From Fonsecaea monophora (taxonomy: Eukaryota; Ascomycota; Eurotiomycetes; Chaetothyriales; Herpotrichiellaceae), in NCBI RefSeq assembly GCF_001642475.1, contig NW_019173937.1, forward strand, positions 62,001 to 126,000: 64,000 nt of DNA, read 5' to 3'. This document shows, in pieces, positions 1 through 11,286 of the stretch. The notes under the pieces were generated by a model. The model ran no database searches. It had not been told where the DNA came from and saw nothing but the letters and a program-made list of their open reading frames with translations. Position 1 is the first letter of the stretch. Every line of letters starts with the position of its first letter. Position numbers and translations under genes: made by a program.

Positions 1-953
1 CCTCCAGCCCAATTGTTACACCACCCAACCTCTTGCCCACCTATTGTTGCAGAAATCCACACGCATGTTTGTCTCTTTTTCAAGTGATCGCTATCGGGCA
101 AGCTCGCATCATTGCTATATGTGGAGATATCGTAGCTGTATGCTGGTGTTCCATATCCGCTCACAGGGGCCAGAGTTGTGGCGTAGACCGTGGCAACTTC
201 TGTGACTGTGGCCGTGTACACGGGCTGAGTTGGTAGGACTTTCGTTGAAGATGTATAGGGGGTGGGAGGGCCGTAAGAGAAGTCAGTGCCAGTTGCAGGT
301 ATTCCAGAGCTTGTGTCCGTAGGTCCGACGATGGATGAGCCGTCCGAAGTGCCATTCCAACCAGTAGAGGAACTAGAGAAGGGGACGTGAAAGGTGTTAT
401 TGGAAGCACTGAGCTGGGCCTCCTGGTGATGAGACGTAGTAGCTGGAACAGGCCGCACAGTGACAGTAGTGATTGCCGCAACGATGGATGCTGACGGTTG
501 ATATGTCCAATCAGTAGAGGAAGGACCCTTTGACATGTAGAAAACGGATCCGCCAGCATTGGGAACTTCGGTAGCTTCGTAGCCAGATACAATGACAGGG
601 TCAGTGAAGGTTTGAGTGGCGGGTCTTGGTTGAGCAGAAACGGGATTCTCAATGCTCTGGATGCTGACTTGCGCAGAGTCGAGGCTAGCCATCGAGCTCG
701 CGACCGCATTGGGATCTTGCTGAACGATAGTGACTGTTGCAGGGATCTGAACGACGGTTTGGGTGATTGTAGCGTAATTCCAGAGAGTCACGGGAGAGCA
801 TGGTGGATTTGGCCTGCCGGACCTCAGTCAGTACATGATCAAAAACGCCAGGGAGATAAGAGTGTCTGCGTACGCTTGTCTGATGGGCAGGACACCTCCT
901 TCACAGAACCCACAGACCGCACCCAAGAGGAGGATGGAGATTGGGAGTCTCAT
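1..953 (-). CDS. Secreted Ser/Thr-rich protein with a Kex2-type site (3' end outside window)
   Basis: I do not recognise a named family. The start codon at 951-953 opens a signal peptide (hydrophobic core ISILLLGAVCGFC). A 60-base intron fits at 814-873 (donor GTACGC, branch TACTGAC, acceptor CAG), joining exon 874-953 to exon 1-813 in frame. The mature part is rich in Ser, Thr, Pro and Val, with TVTV-type runs typical of O-glycosylated fungal wall or surface proteins. About 235 residues into exon 2 a KKR site is followed by a segment with two Cys and several Trp (QTCVW, GWCNNW), which looks like the start of a small disulfide module released by a Kex2-like protease. The stop and any GPI signal lie beyond base 1. 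The secreted class is fairly sure; the function is unknown. Confidence 0.7.
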
Positions 954-2931
954 CGTGACAACGTGTAGTCGGTGACTTTGGTACGTGATTCCTCTTGCTG
1001 TCGAGGACGAAGTCTGATGACTTTCGAAAGAGAATGATCAGATGATGGCAAAGAGAGGAGTGATGACGAGACTGAAGAACAGTTGGAGTCACTGGTGACA
1101 AGGAACAAGTGATGGGCCGTGAGCGATGAAGGGTAGAGGCGAGAAGGGATTTAAAGGAGTGATGACCAGAGGTGAGAATGTCGATGACTCAAATGAAGGG
1201 TGAGTAGATGGTGAAAGGAGGACTGAATTGATCATGGATCGCAGTTGACGACTTTAGTGAGAGACTCTCTCTGTCTGTCTCTTTCGTCTCCCACGCTCTC
1301 CTCTCATTTCCCTCACCATTCCAGACTGACCCCTCAAGGTCACCTGTCCCTTCCGGACTTCTCATCTCTCTGCCAGACTCTGGCCACAGACACTTACTTC
1401 CTTTCACCTTTTCTGGAACCTTGTCATGAATTGGGCCATGATTCTATGCTGTGCGCGCAACCTGCGTCTTTCCGTCGATCTAGCCAGCGTGCCAACCAAC
1501 CAGCTCAGTCTGTTTCAGTGATATTTTCCTAATATCCCGTGAACTTATCCGCAAGACCACTTCAGTAAGATCACAACGGAGCAGGTCACAGCACGTGGCG
1601 GAAACATGGTGGAAGGACAGAGAACCATGCACCGTCTCGCGCAGCTGCATACTCATGCAAGTCTTTCCTGGACCTGTTACCAGCCACAGTCCTCGGCCGG
1701 ACAACATTTCAATTGCCGGCTCTATTTTGCGGGTGGATTGGTTCATCAAGAGGAGGCATAGCCGTGCAGTGGACCTATGAGATCGACATGAAGATGTTTG
1801 CTATCGGCCGGATATCTGTCAGTTCCACCTCCACAGTACTTATGCGCTCCGCCCAAGTGCGGCAGCCTCGAGGTTGGCATAAGAATATTCCTTCCAAATC
1901 CTCCGGGTACCTACAGCTGCCGACCTTCATGCCGGAAATTTGGTCACACAGAGCTCAGGATGATGAAACCCTAGACCCGGTCTTGACCTTGAACAGCCTG
2001 ATGAGATCAACCTGTTCAGATGTGAGGCGCATCGCGGCATCTTGCTGACGCGCCTGGCTAGAGTCTGTCAGCCTTGTGCAGGACGCATCGCAAGACCGCA
2101 GCCAGCGGGCACTACTCTTGCCACCATGCAGGTGCCTCCAAGGATTCCTTCTCTTGAAATAACTCCGATCATTGTCCTGCAGAGGATCTGTTCCCCTTCA
2201 GGACGACCATAAAATTTGAGAAGGCTTCCAAGTTCTCAACCCCAGGCCAGAAACCAATAAGGTTAGTCTCTTGGCAGGTTGGATCCCGATTCTACCCGTT
2301 CTCCTGTACGGCGGAAACGGATTTCCCAAAGAATATTACGAAAAAGGGTCAAGGACGAATCTGGTGAGAAAAAGCACATGGTTCAATTCCTATTCCCACG
2401 AGCAACAGAACAATTCCAATAATTATGCATCGGCGTCACTTAGCATACATGATCGTCAGACCGGAAACGAGAAGATGGCTGTTTTGAGGAGCGGAATCGT
2501 TGAGATGCGACCGATCCATGGTTGATTGCAATGAACCATGCATCTTCAGAAAACCACAATCCAACCACAAGGGATCCGTCGTATACAAAAAGCACATGAT
2601 CGTAAATAGTCGTGGGTATTTCGTGATGCGCCCAAAGATACCACCGCTGAACGCTTGCTTGCACCCAAAAGCATCCCCCCTTGCCCTAAATCAATGTGTC
2701 GAATCAACCAAGAACCATGAATAAACAGGAGCAGAATACAGGTATCGGAAGAAGAGTCGTCATGGGTATCTCTCAATGCAGGCCGTCAAGACTCAATGAT
2801 CAGAAGAGCTGCGCTTCGAATGTATGCCTCCGTTTCGAGGATCGTGTCGAAAATCAAGATCGTTCGTTTGGGGGGGAACTTCTGTGCCTCTGACAATGTC
2901 ATCGCCATCTTCAATCAGATGCATCGCTCTT
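954..2931. other. Gene-free spacer
   Basis: No supported gene. The left part is the promoter of the secreted protein and is strongly pyrimidine-rich on the + strand around 1260-1400. The right part is the downstream region of the C2H2 regulator. Short open frames here show no recognisable domain. Confidence 0.6.
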
Positions 2932-5039
2932 TCATCGGGCAGCATTATCCCCACTCGTCGCCACAGCTACCAGCGCCTCCAGTCGATTCATTCCTCCACC
3001 AGTTCCGTTGCGGTCACCAAAGGAAGTCGTATTTTGGTGGCGGCTTTGTTCAATATATGGAGCTGGCGCAAGACAGACCTAGAGACGGATGAGTTCCGGC
3101 TCGAGAACAAGTCTCCATATTCACGTGAGGGGCAACTTACATTCTGATGTGTATCGGGAGCTAACGGCCCATGCTGTGGTTCTATATATCCACTACTGGG
3201 CATGATCATTGGGTGCACTTCAACTGCAGTCATACCAGGAGTAGGGATGCCGTCACTGCTACTAGAATCTTCAGGCGACGTTCGAGTTGGCGTGGGTCCA
3301 CCATACCATGCTTGTCGTTTCGTTCTGTTGGCTGAAGACTGTCCCTCCAGCGCCTCACGTGTCATTTGCTGGTGCTGTTGAGCCGTCATCGCGGACGGGG
3401 GCGGAGGTCGCATGTCAACAGGCCTGGGAGCATCATGGTAGCGGATTCCCACGCTCTGGATTTCATTAAGTGTCTGCTGACCCCATCCCCCTGCTCCCAG
3501 ACTTCGGTCTGCGTGTTCATCAAGGTCAGGGTACTGGCTGGGACGAGGGCCTTCCCACGAGACATGACCCTGGCGTATCCGGGGATCCTGGCCCGCAACT
3601 GATGAGGACATATTCGTGTCGACCTGCATAGGGCTTGGTTGACGACGTGGAGGAGTGTACGAGCGGTGCTGAACATGGTCAAAACTCTCTATTCCTGGTA
3701 GTCGAGGGGCTTGTCCAGCCGCTGCTGTGGCGTGTTGAGCATGCGCAGGTTGGGGAGCATCTGGTGTCTGCGAATATGTCAACCCGCTCGTCGCGGGGCG
3801 TCCGTAGTTGAAATTTCCGGCCGGAAAAGTTGACGCGTGCCACGTTCGCCTGCGCCAGTCTTCTCCAGGTGGAACAAGTTGGCCAGGAGCAGCAGGGAAT
3901 GTAGCAGTGGTTGGACTAGCAAACACACTTGAATTCGACGATGCGTGGGAACTTGGTGGGCCCATCTGGTTTAGATAGCCAACAGGGTAACCGGGAGGAT
4001 ATTGGTTCTGATATGGATTAGGCCCTGAGGGCACAGACAAGCGGCGGGAATGTGGCCTCGAGCCGAAAAAACCACCCAAGCGAGCGTTGCTGGAAACTGG
4101 TGAAGTCATTGAGGACAAGAAGCCTGGACTACCAGGGGTGGCAGAGAAGTTGGCAGAGGTGGGCGTGCTCATACCGCCGGGTGAATTTGGGTTATATCCA
4201 CGATACTGAGCTGGAGGAGTGTGTGGTGGTTCAAGTCCCAAGTTCGGTCTGGTCACGTTCTCGTTGGCCATAAGAAGAGGCGGTGGTCGTCGTTTTCCAT
4301 CGGTGACTATGCTGTAGTTGGAGGAGGTCGAGCCAACACTTGAGGCGGATAGATTGCGACTGTGACCACGACTGTGACTCCCGGTGCTCCCAGCGGTGCC
4401 GGTTCGTGGGCGACCTGTTGGTCTGACACGATCGGTCCGGATCTGTCGCTGAAATCGAGTGCCGGTGGCGGCAAGGGAGTCCGTCGGAATCTCCTCATTG
4501 ACATGAACGGTTTGAGCGTGTTGGCGCAAGTTGTCCAGACGAGAGAATCTGCGATTGCAGTGACATTGAAACGGGCGTTCACCCGTGTGTTTTCGAATGT
4601 GACGAGCCAGGTGCTCGCTTCGAGTAAAACTGAGGTTGCAAGGCGGGTAGCCGGTGCAGAAGAATCTCTGACCTTTCTTCTTCCTCGAGGCAGAGTCTGC
4701 CTCACCTGGCTCGGCTTCATTGTCCGAGCCAGGCTGGCCGGTGTCATCGTCGTCCAAGTCCATGGCGCTTGACATTGCTTCGTCGCCATCTCTTCTCATT
4801 GTAGACTCATCGCCTTCAGCATCCGCTTGTTCCATCTGCGTACCTTGACTTGGGCGCTGGGAGGTGGTTGAAACGCTCGGCCGGGACTGTAGGGCATGAT
4901 CTGTGACTGCTACTTTGGCCTCATCCAACACTGTCGATGCATAACGATCCGGCCGCGGAGTGGTCGGTGATTCCAAGTCATCTCTCCTGTCCTTGGATGG
5001 CAGATTGTCGCTTAAGACGAGGCTGGAGATGGCTGCCAT
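2932..5039 (-). CDS. C2H2 zinc-finger transcription factor, two tandem fingers
   Basis: Predicted nuclear DNA-binding regulator of 681 aa. Exon 1 is 3141-5039 and exon 2 is 2932-3078, with a 62-base intron at 3079-3140 (donor GTAAGT, acceptor TAG). The spliced tail ends in [19 protein letters not shown], the kind of short C-terminal motif I associate with ascomycete regulators; reading through the intron replaces it with an unrelated tail. Finger 1 (about residues 125-148) has C-x5-C-x12-H-x3-H spacing and finger 2 (about 153-175) has C-x1-C-x12-H-x4-H, joined by the linker HTGERPF. An acidic Ser-rich N-terminus precedes the fingers; a long Pro/Ser/Gln-rich, probably disordered part follows. 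The first in-frame ATG is at 5037-5039. The longer frame to 5111 begins at a GTG and was not used. Target genes cannot be inferred. Confidence 0.85.
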
Positions 5040-8000
5040 AGTGGGGTTGTAAGGTGAAGCAATGCCAGTGCGACGGCCAGGCGCTCTCGAGGCTGCGGCA
5101 CTACGCCTCACAGTGATGGCACATCCGGAGCGGCCGTGGTTGACGATGAGGGAGGCGGCGTAGTCGAGGTCAAATTGAATTTGACGATGATTAGATCAAG
5201 GTGCTGGGCTGAAAGACTTGACAGACAACGCCGCAGTTCGAAGGTGGCAATGTAACGGGCCACTCTCGGAGGGGTTGGGGAACGGTGATAAGGCCAGGGA
5301 CTTCCGGGTGCGAAGAAGGGTTCAGCAAGGATGTTGCGGAAGCGAATTATCCATACGATCGACCTGTGGCCCCGGGGGATGGAGGGGGAGGGGGAGGAGG
5401 CAAGAAACAGAATAGGGGAGTGATGAAGCAGCTAGCGAGAGATCTGAGAGAGACCTGAGAGTTGACAACTGGCGGCGAACGACAAGATCTTGATGCGGTT
5501 GATCGCAGACGCAAGGACTCGGAAGGTGATTGAAGCGGGAGGAGAGGTTATTGTTGGCGGCGAGGCATGCCCCTGGTGTGAATGGTGGAGTCGGTGCTAA
5601 GTAAAGTTAAGTAAAGCAGGGCTCGTTGGTGGGCTCCAGGCGGGTGGCAGATGACGAGCCTCAAGGACACTATGGGGTGGGTCTTTAGCGGGCGTCAAAA
5701 AGGCCACCCAGTTGAAAAGAAGTATCTACCTGGGCCTGCTAGGCAAACGAGGGGAGAGGACTCGGTGAGGATGGCACCTAGGTGGATGGGATGTGTGCTA
5801 GCATTTAGTCAGCCACGTTTGCCACGACGCAGGTGCGGATAGGGTGGCTAGGTTGATACGAGAAAGATGATGTTGGATATTGGATGAATGTTCGATGGGG
5901 GTCGATGGGACGAGCGGCGCGAAGGCCATGGGCTGTTGGCTCGTGGGTGCTGGGCGATGGAATGGGTGATGGTGGTCACTGGTCATGGTTGATGAATCAC
6001 TAAGAAAGGGAATGAGTTGCATGTGCAGGGCCGTGCAGCGCAGTGCAGAATGCAGCGCAGCCGCAGGGGGCGTCGCATTGACCCAAGGTTTTTCTCAATC
6101 TCATAGAGCGGGATGGAAAGTTGTGCAGGTCCGTCAAGCCGACAAGTGCCGTCATCATCAACCACACATTGTGCCACATATCCGGAGTGCTTGAATGGTT
6201 CCTGTCCACGGTGCCTGTCTAGGCATTGGGCTAGCCTCAGAAGGCTTGGGAAAAGCCCCCCTCGAGAAACTGCTTGATGCGCCTGTCTCGAGTACCAATA
6301 GGCTGTGGAAGTGAGTGGGAGGGGCAAAAAGTGATTGGCGGGGCGAGGCTGATGCGGTTAGTTATTCCAAGCAGGTACTCGTACTTGGGGGGCACTGGGG
6401 GGGAACACACAGCCCACTACTGTACAGTAGGTTTCCCTCAGGCGCTCGTGGCCCTAACAAGTACTCGTGCGCTGGGCCTAGTAGGCTTCGCACGCTTCGT
6501 TACCGCAGTTTCTACCCGCACAGACTTGCCTCGTATGCCCGTTGATGCGCATGATTAGCCCCGGCGTCAACCAACGTGATTGCCCCTCGTGCAACTCTCT
6601 GCATCCCTGCAAGATCAGCATCGTAGCCACTGAGCTTCGAGTAGGAAATCTTAAAAGGCCTCTTCCCTCTACAGTTTTGTGATTAACTCTGTCGCTATCT
6701 CGCAACTCTGACCAGACCAAGCCATGACTTATGCACACCCAACATACTTTACGAGGTACTTTGTCTGTGAAATGTCCCACTGCCCCTCTCGCCTGGCCTA
6801 AATCTGCGTCTTTTTCTTTTGTTCTCGAATCTCAATGGGCTTGTAGGACATTTGTGAATATATCTGAGTTATGGCCTTCTTCCCACCTTCTCTGTCAGCC
6901 CTTTCGAGGGTCGAATCATTCTCCCGCCTCGCAGCCGAAGAGCGAGGCCGAGCAAGTCATCCCCCGTCTTACGCTTCGTGTATCGGTTGGACCTGACTCA
7001 CCCTTCTGGTTGCGCCCACAGGACCCTTTCTTGTGTACGGCATGCCCCGCATATCCGTGTCCGCCCCTCTCTTAGAACACCCGAGATTAAACTCGCAGCG
7101 CAGGTTTTCTGACACCTTTTCCTCCTTCGCTGACCGCATACCTGCCGCAGGATGCCACGGGTCTCTCGGATTCCGTGATCCAATAGACATGTTGTCCTCA
7201 GCCTTAGGCCCTCCTCAGCGATTACATTTGATAGGTACAACCATGGTACGTGAAGAGTGGGTAAATAGTTGTAGTCGCCGAGAATAACTGACCCTAGAAG
7301 GGCAAACTCGTTCGGTCGGTCCAGGAACAGGCACAGGCGTCAGGTACCCCCCGAATCCAGGATCCAGGCCCCGGTCGTTCGCGCTTTTGATTTCCGATTC
7401 CTTGTAACGTACGTATCAGATGGCTCTGTCTCTCTCTCCGGCTCTCCTCATATACAAGTATGAGGGACATGGATTCATAGAGTAGATTAACCAAACCTAC
7501 CTGAACTTCATTCCCTTCAGCATGCCGGTGAATGGTGCTCAGCTGTCAAGTAACAAGGCATGTGCTAGAAATCATGGTTCGTTCGACCCCACAGTCTTGA
7601 CCTGAAGGTGGCGGGGGGCGGTCTCCCTCAGAAGAGCCCATTCTCTACACGGATAGGCTTAGGCTTAGACCGGGAAATGGTAGAACTCTTGGCTGATGTC
7701 AAAGGTTCATACGAGGTACACCGTACTGGTGACAAGGACTCTGTGTGGTAAGTAGACGGCTCGGCGGCACCAGCGGTAAGGTACTTGGAGGTACTTTGTA
7801 GGTCAAAAATGGCGATAACGATAAGAAATAGTGTCTAGCACCGATATGGCTAACCTCAGCCCTGTAGCCAGGCCGTGCCGCCACCCCTTAAGACCTTGAA
7901 TAGTTATCACATATTGTCGTCTACGAGATTTATTATGTCCAACGTCTCCGGCCCAGATTGGAAATCCTGCAAAGGCCGGCTCGCTGTTCACCCTGCGTGC

Positions 8001-8125
8001 TGGACTTCGCACGATGATCTAGCATGAGAGTGTATGACAGGCTGAGCATAAAGTCCTCGACCTTGTGGGCGTCTGGCCCTCCCTCCACCCACCTTGACCG
8101 CTTCTAGTTAACCAAGTCGTCGATT
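5040..8125. other. Gene-free spacer upstream of the C2H2 regulator
   Basis: About 3 kb without a supported gene. It holds a purine-rich tract near 5375-5400, an exact direct repeat (TAAGTAAAGT-type, 5597-5617), a 14-base perfect palindrome CTACTGTACAGTAG at 6417-6430, and several AGGTAC words near 7225-7800. Translations on both strands gave no family match. The right end abuts a CoA-ligase fragment, but I found no downstream ligase motifs (such as the SSGTTGLPK loop) here. Confidence 0.5.
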
Positions 8126-8535
8126 TTAGTTCTTCGGACTGACGGCACCGACAGCCCCCTTGGCCATGTCTCGAAGCATCCATTTCAAGCTGACACTGGC
8201 CGTCTTGAAGTGATGGATCGGCTCGAAAGAAGTATATGAGGGATTGGTGCCAGCAAATACACCTCCACGGACGGCTGCTCTTACATGATTGAATGAGTGA
8301 ACACAGATACAGTCTCCTGGCCTCACACCGTGAGCCCAGAAGCCAGAAATGAGGCCCCGTATTGTCTTTCGAGCTTGCCTCGAGGAATTGAACCTGGATG
8401 GATTAGCTGTATCGATGTATATCTGCCGTCATGTCAGCCTTGCAGTCCAACCCAGACCATGCATACTCCATACCCCAGATATCTGGAGTCGCCTTTTGGT
8501 TTTTGGAGGGAGCAAGGGGGGATTCCGGGGTACAT
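8126..8535 (-). pseudogene. N-terminal fragment of an AMP-dependent acyl/aryl-CoA ligase
   Basis: Two exons can be read: 8467-8535 (ATG at 8533-8535) and 8126-8422, with a 44-base intron at 8423-8466 (donor GTATGC, branch GCTGAC, acceptor CAG). The product shows the N-terminal signature of fungal 4-coumarate-CoA-ligase-like adenylating enzymes: GIYIDTANPSRF, then GVRPGDCICVHSFN, then GGVFAGTNPSYTSFE and HHFKTASV. Compared with the family, about seven residues are missing between HSFN and GGVFAGTNP. The frame stops at 8126-8128, far short of the usual 550-600 residues, and lacks the AMP-binding loop, the acceptor-binding region and the C-terminal lid. I read it as a relic. Active ligases of this family activate carboxylic acids to CoA thioesters. 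Confidence 0.65.
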
Positions 8536-8567
8536 TCTCTTCTCCAATGTTGAAATGAGACAGGACA

Positions 8568-9106
8568 TCACAAAACCCTCGGGCTCGAAGCATACAATGA
8601 GGAAAATGGAACGGGTGGGAAAGGCCTGTCATCGTTGTCGAACGATGCGGAATCCCCTGTCGAAACTGCATCAGTGACCGGGTTCATTGTTTCATCGAGC
8701 AAAGCAAACGAGGAAGGTATGTGCTTGACCGTGATGCGGTCGCCGAAGTTGATACCGATTGATTTTTCCCAATCCCAGAAAGCCTCGCTGACCTCTTCCA
8801 AACAGTCTCTCCGTCGTCAAGCGAGACTTTGATGCCTCGGGAATAAAGACGACTCCGATGACAAGCGAACCCAGGCCAGAAAGTCGCCTTATCGATCGCG
8901 TGTATCGCAGTCATACCGCCCGATGGTTGCTGGAAATGAGTCCAGAAGACCTTATATCCTCGCCCCCAGGTAGAGGTGAAATAGACCCTCAAGTCCATCT
9001 TCAGAGACATGGGGACTGGGTACCTACGAGGATGCTCAGAGTCGCCTGGTTTCGTCTGCCTCCAGAATATGCGACAGAGGCTATAACTTTGGTAGTTTAA
9101 CGGATG
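8568..9106 (-). pseudogene. Unidentified frameshifted coding remnant
   Basis: From about 9106 down to 8840 one minus-strand frame reads like real protein (RRYPVPMSLK, then DLRVYFTSTWGRGYKVFW, then DKATFWPGFACH, then GIKVSLDDGETV). Around 8800-8830 the protein-like sequence continues in a different frame (EEVSEAFWDWEKSIGINFGD, then RITVKHIPSSFALLDETM) and ends at a stop at 8568-8570. No clean intron explains the shift, so a one-base frameshift is likely. I cannot name the family. It has the same orientation as the neighbouring CoA-ligase fragment and lies next to a broken transporter, so all three may be remains of one cluster. Confidence 0.4.
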
Positions 9107-9372
9107 ACTTGTCTTGTATCCCTAACTCTGGGAGAGCTGCCCGAAGGAAGAGGATAGCCATTCAGATGCATATGCACATGGTGAGATGTACGATGGATGG
9201 AACTCCTGTTCAGAACCTTCCAAAACACCCCGCAACTCAACCCCGTGGGTGTCTCGGAGTGAAGAACCAACAGATTTAAAGATATAGATCCCGCACTCCG
9301 AGGCTCGGCTGGAGGGGGAAGGCTATCAGCGAGGTCTTTCCGGACAGGGGGACGAGAATGCCCGCCTGAAGA

Positions 9373-10563
9373 ATGACGAGTCTCCGGCCATTCAAGAGCA
9401 TCGAGCAACTGCGGAACGGTTCTCGCCGCAGGAACAGAAGAGCATCATCTGGAGGATCGACTGGCGGGTCATGCCTGTCATGGGCGCCATATTCTGCATT
9501 TGTCTCCTTGACCGGGCAAGCGAAAGATGCTACTGCTGTAGAGATCAGCTCCCTCTCCTCGAACCGAATGCTGACTGGTTGCGTGTGTTTGGAAATTCGG
9601 GGCCGCAAACATCGCCGGCATGCGCTATTCCATCATCACACTGGTCTTCTTCCCGACCTACATCGTCTTCGAGATCCCAGCGACGCTGCTCACCCGCTGG
9701 ATCAGCCCGCGCCTTTTCCTCTCCAGCGTGGTCATGACCTGGGCTGTGATCCTCATCGGCACTGGGTTTGCTCGCGAATGGCAAGTCATTGCGGCTTGAG
9801 AGCCTTCTTGGGATTCTCGAGGCCGGCTTCTTTCCTGGGTGCTTGTACTTTCTGAGGTGAGCCTTCCAGACATCTCATCGCTCGTCGGAACTGATTGAAT
9901 GGCAGTACTTGGTACACTCGCTACGAGATGCACAAGAGGTACGTGATGCATGGCTCCACACAGGTGCTCATCAAGCCAGGGGTTGCGAGTGCGCTTCTTC
10001 TTCTTCTCACATGTGTCTTTCCCAGGTGTTCCATGTGGTATTTCATTGCCTCAACATTCACCTCATGTGGAGGCATTTTGACCCATGGCCTGATGCAAAT
10101 GCACGGGACTGCAGGCCGCGCCGGTTGGCGTTGGGTAAGATTTTCTTTCTCCAACGGATTCCTTCCTAGATGTCGAGCGGGACTGACTTTCTGATGGATA
10201 AGATATTTATCATGGAAGGTGTCAACTGCCGCCATCGGCCTTGCTGGATCTGTGCTCCTGTTCGGGTTTCCCGAATCCAAGAAGAGATACCGCCATTTCC
10301 TCTCTGATGCTAAAATGTCCTTCGTGCTCGCACGCAATAACCTGGACCGGAACGATGCCGACATCACGCCATTCGACCTCTGGGAGTTTCTGTCGCACAC
10401 GTTTGACCTCAAGCTCTGGTTGTTTGGCTTGATTTACTGCTTTACCTTGATTGTCGGGTATAGCTTTGCGCATTTCCTGCTCATCATTCTGCTCCACAAG
10501 CTGGAATTCAGCTTGGCGGCCGCCCAGTGTCTTGTGGCACCGCCCTATTTCCTAGGCGGCTGA
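9373..10563 (+). pseudogene. Broken MFS transporter of the allantoate permease (Dal5/Tna1, ACS) family
   Basis: Pieces of an anion:cation symporter family protein lie in order but in different frames: WRVMPVMGAIFCICLLDRA (about 9459-9515), RYSIITLVFFPTYIVFEIP (about 9620-9680), LRAFLGILEAGFFPGC after an in-frame stop near 9798, TWYTRYEMHKR (about 9907-9940), GLMQMHGTAGRAGWRW (about 10090-10135), FPESKKRYRHFLSD (about 10270), and LAAAQCLVAPPYFLGG before a stop at 10561-10563. Intact members have about 480-520 residues and 12 membrane helices. Here roughly the last four to five helices are missing and several frameshifts break the rest. Functional relatives import small organic anions such as allantoate or nicotinate through the plasma membrane. 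The pseudogene call is firm; the substrate is unknown. Confidence 0.85.
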
Positions 10564-11286
10564 TGTCGGTGTGAAAGTCATCGAAGGTGACACTGCCTTT
10601 AGATATACGATACGACAGACCGGACACGGTCTCTTTGAAAAGAGCAATTTCGAAGCAGCCGTGGACGACCCTCGGCTGGGATTGAAATAGCCGGGCTGAG
10701 CAAACCAGTTTAATGTACTTGATATCGTTGATAAAAAAAAATGGATAGGTCCACAAGAGTTAGCCGTTAAAGAAACGTGGTCAAAGACCCGAGTATCGTT
10801 TGAAGAGTGAAGAGTTATAGCTAAACTAGCTCGTTGTTGAATGAATCTCTAATAAACACCCTACATATTGTCAATATAGGGGCCGCCTTCCCCGCCCTTG
10901 GCCAACGTCATGCACGCTAAGATCACATGTGTCTTTTGCACGATCCACAAAACGCCGACCGCCTTGGGGGATTCCATGTAGGCACCAAATCTGTTAGGGA
11001 TCACTCAACTTTGGCACCAATCCAGCTGCACAGGCAGCTGCTTCCATCTCTCGGTCGTGAGCAACTGGATTGAGACTGCCGCCAGGATCCAATACCACCG
11101 ATCTCAGCAACCATGTCGTAAGGAGATTGTGCTTGAGACCAGGACGGCCTCGCATTCATTTGTGAACCTTTGTGCACAAAGTCATGCGGCTCTCGATGGT
11201 CTTGGCACATTAGGAGGACAAGAAGACCTCGATTGTTGTCCAATATCTATTTCGCGCGTTCGACGGTGTGGTGATTAAAGGTCAAC
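10564..11286. other. Spacer and COG5 promoter
   Basis: No gene seen. The stretch 10700-10880 is AT-rich. I found no continuation of the transporter's missing C-terminal helices. Confidence 0.5.

Noticed and set aside
2380..2390. GGTTCAATTCC resembling a tRNA B box
   Set aside because: No matching A box, acceptor stem or anticodon arm could be folded around it.
5040..5111. N-terminal extension of the C2H2 regulator to 5111
   Set aside because: It begins at GTG, and no ATG lies upstream in frame before a stop; ATG at 5037-5039 is preferred.
8858..9100. 80-codon + frame
   Set aside because: It lies opposite the more protein-like minus-strand remnant and has no family features.
10471..10512. 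Possible repeat-induced point mutation in the transporter pseudogene
   Set aside because: Only some of the differences from the remembered family consensus are C-to-T or G-to-A, and no TpA excess was apparent; ordinary decay explains it.
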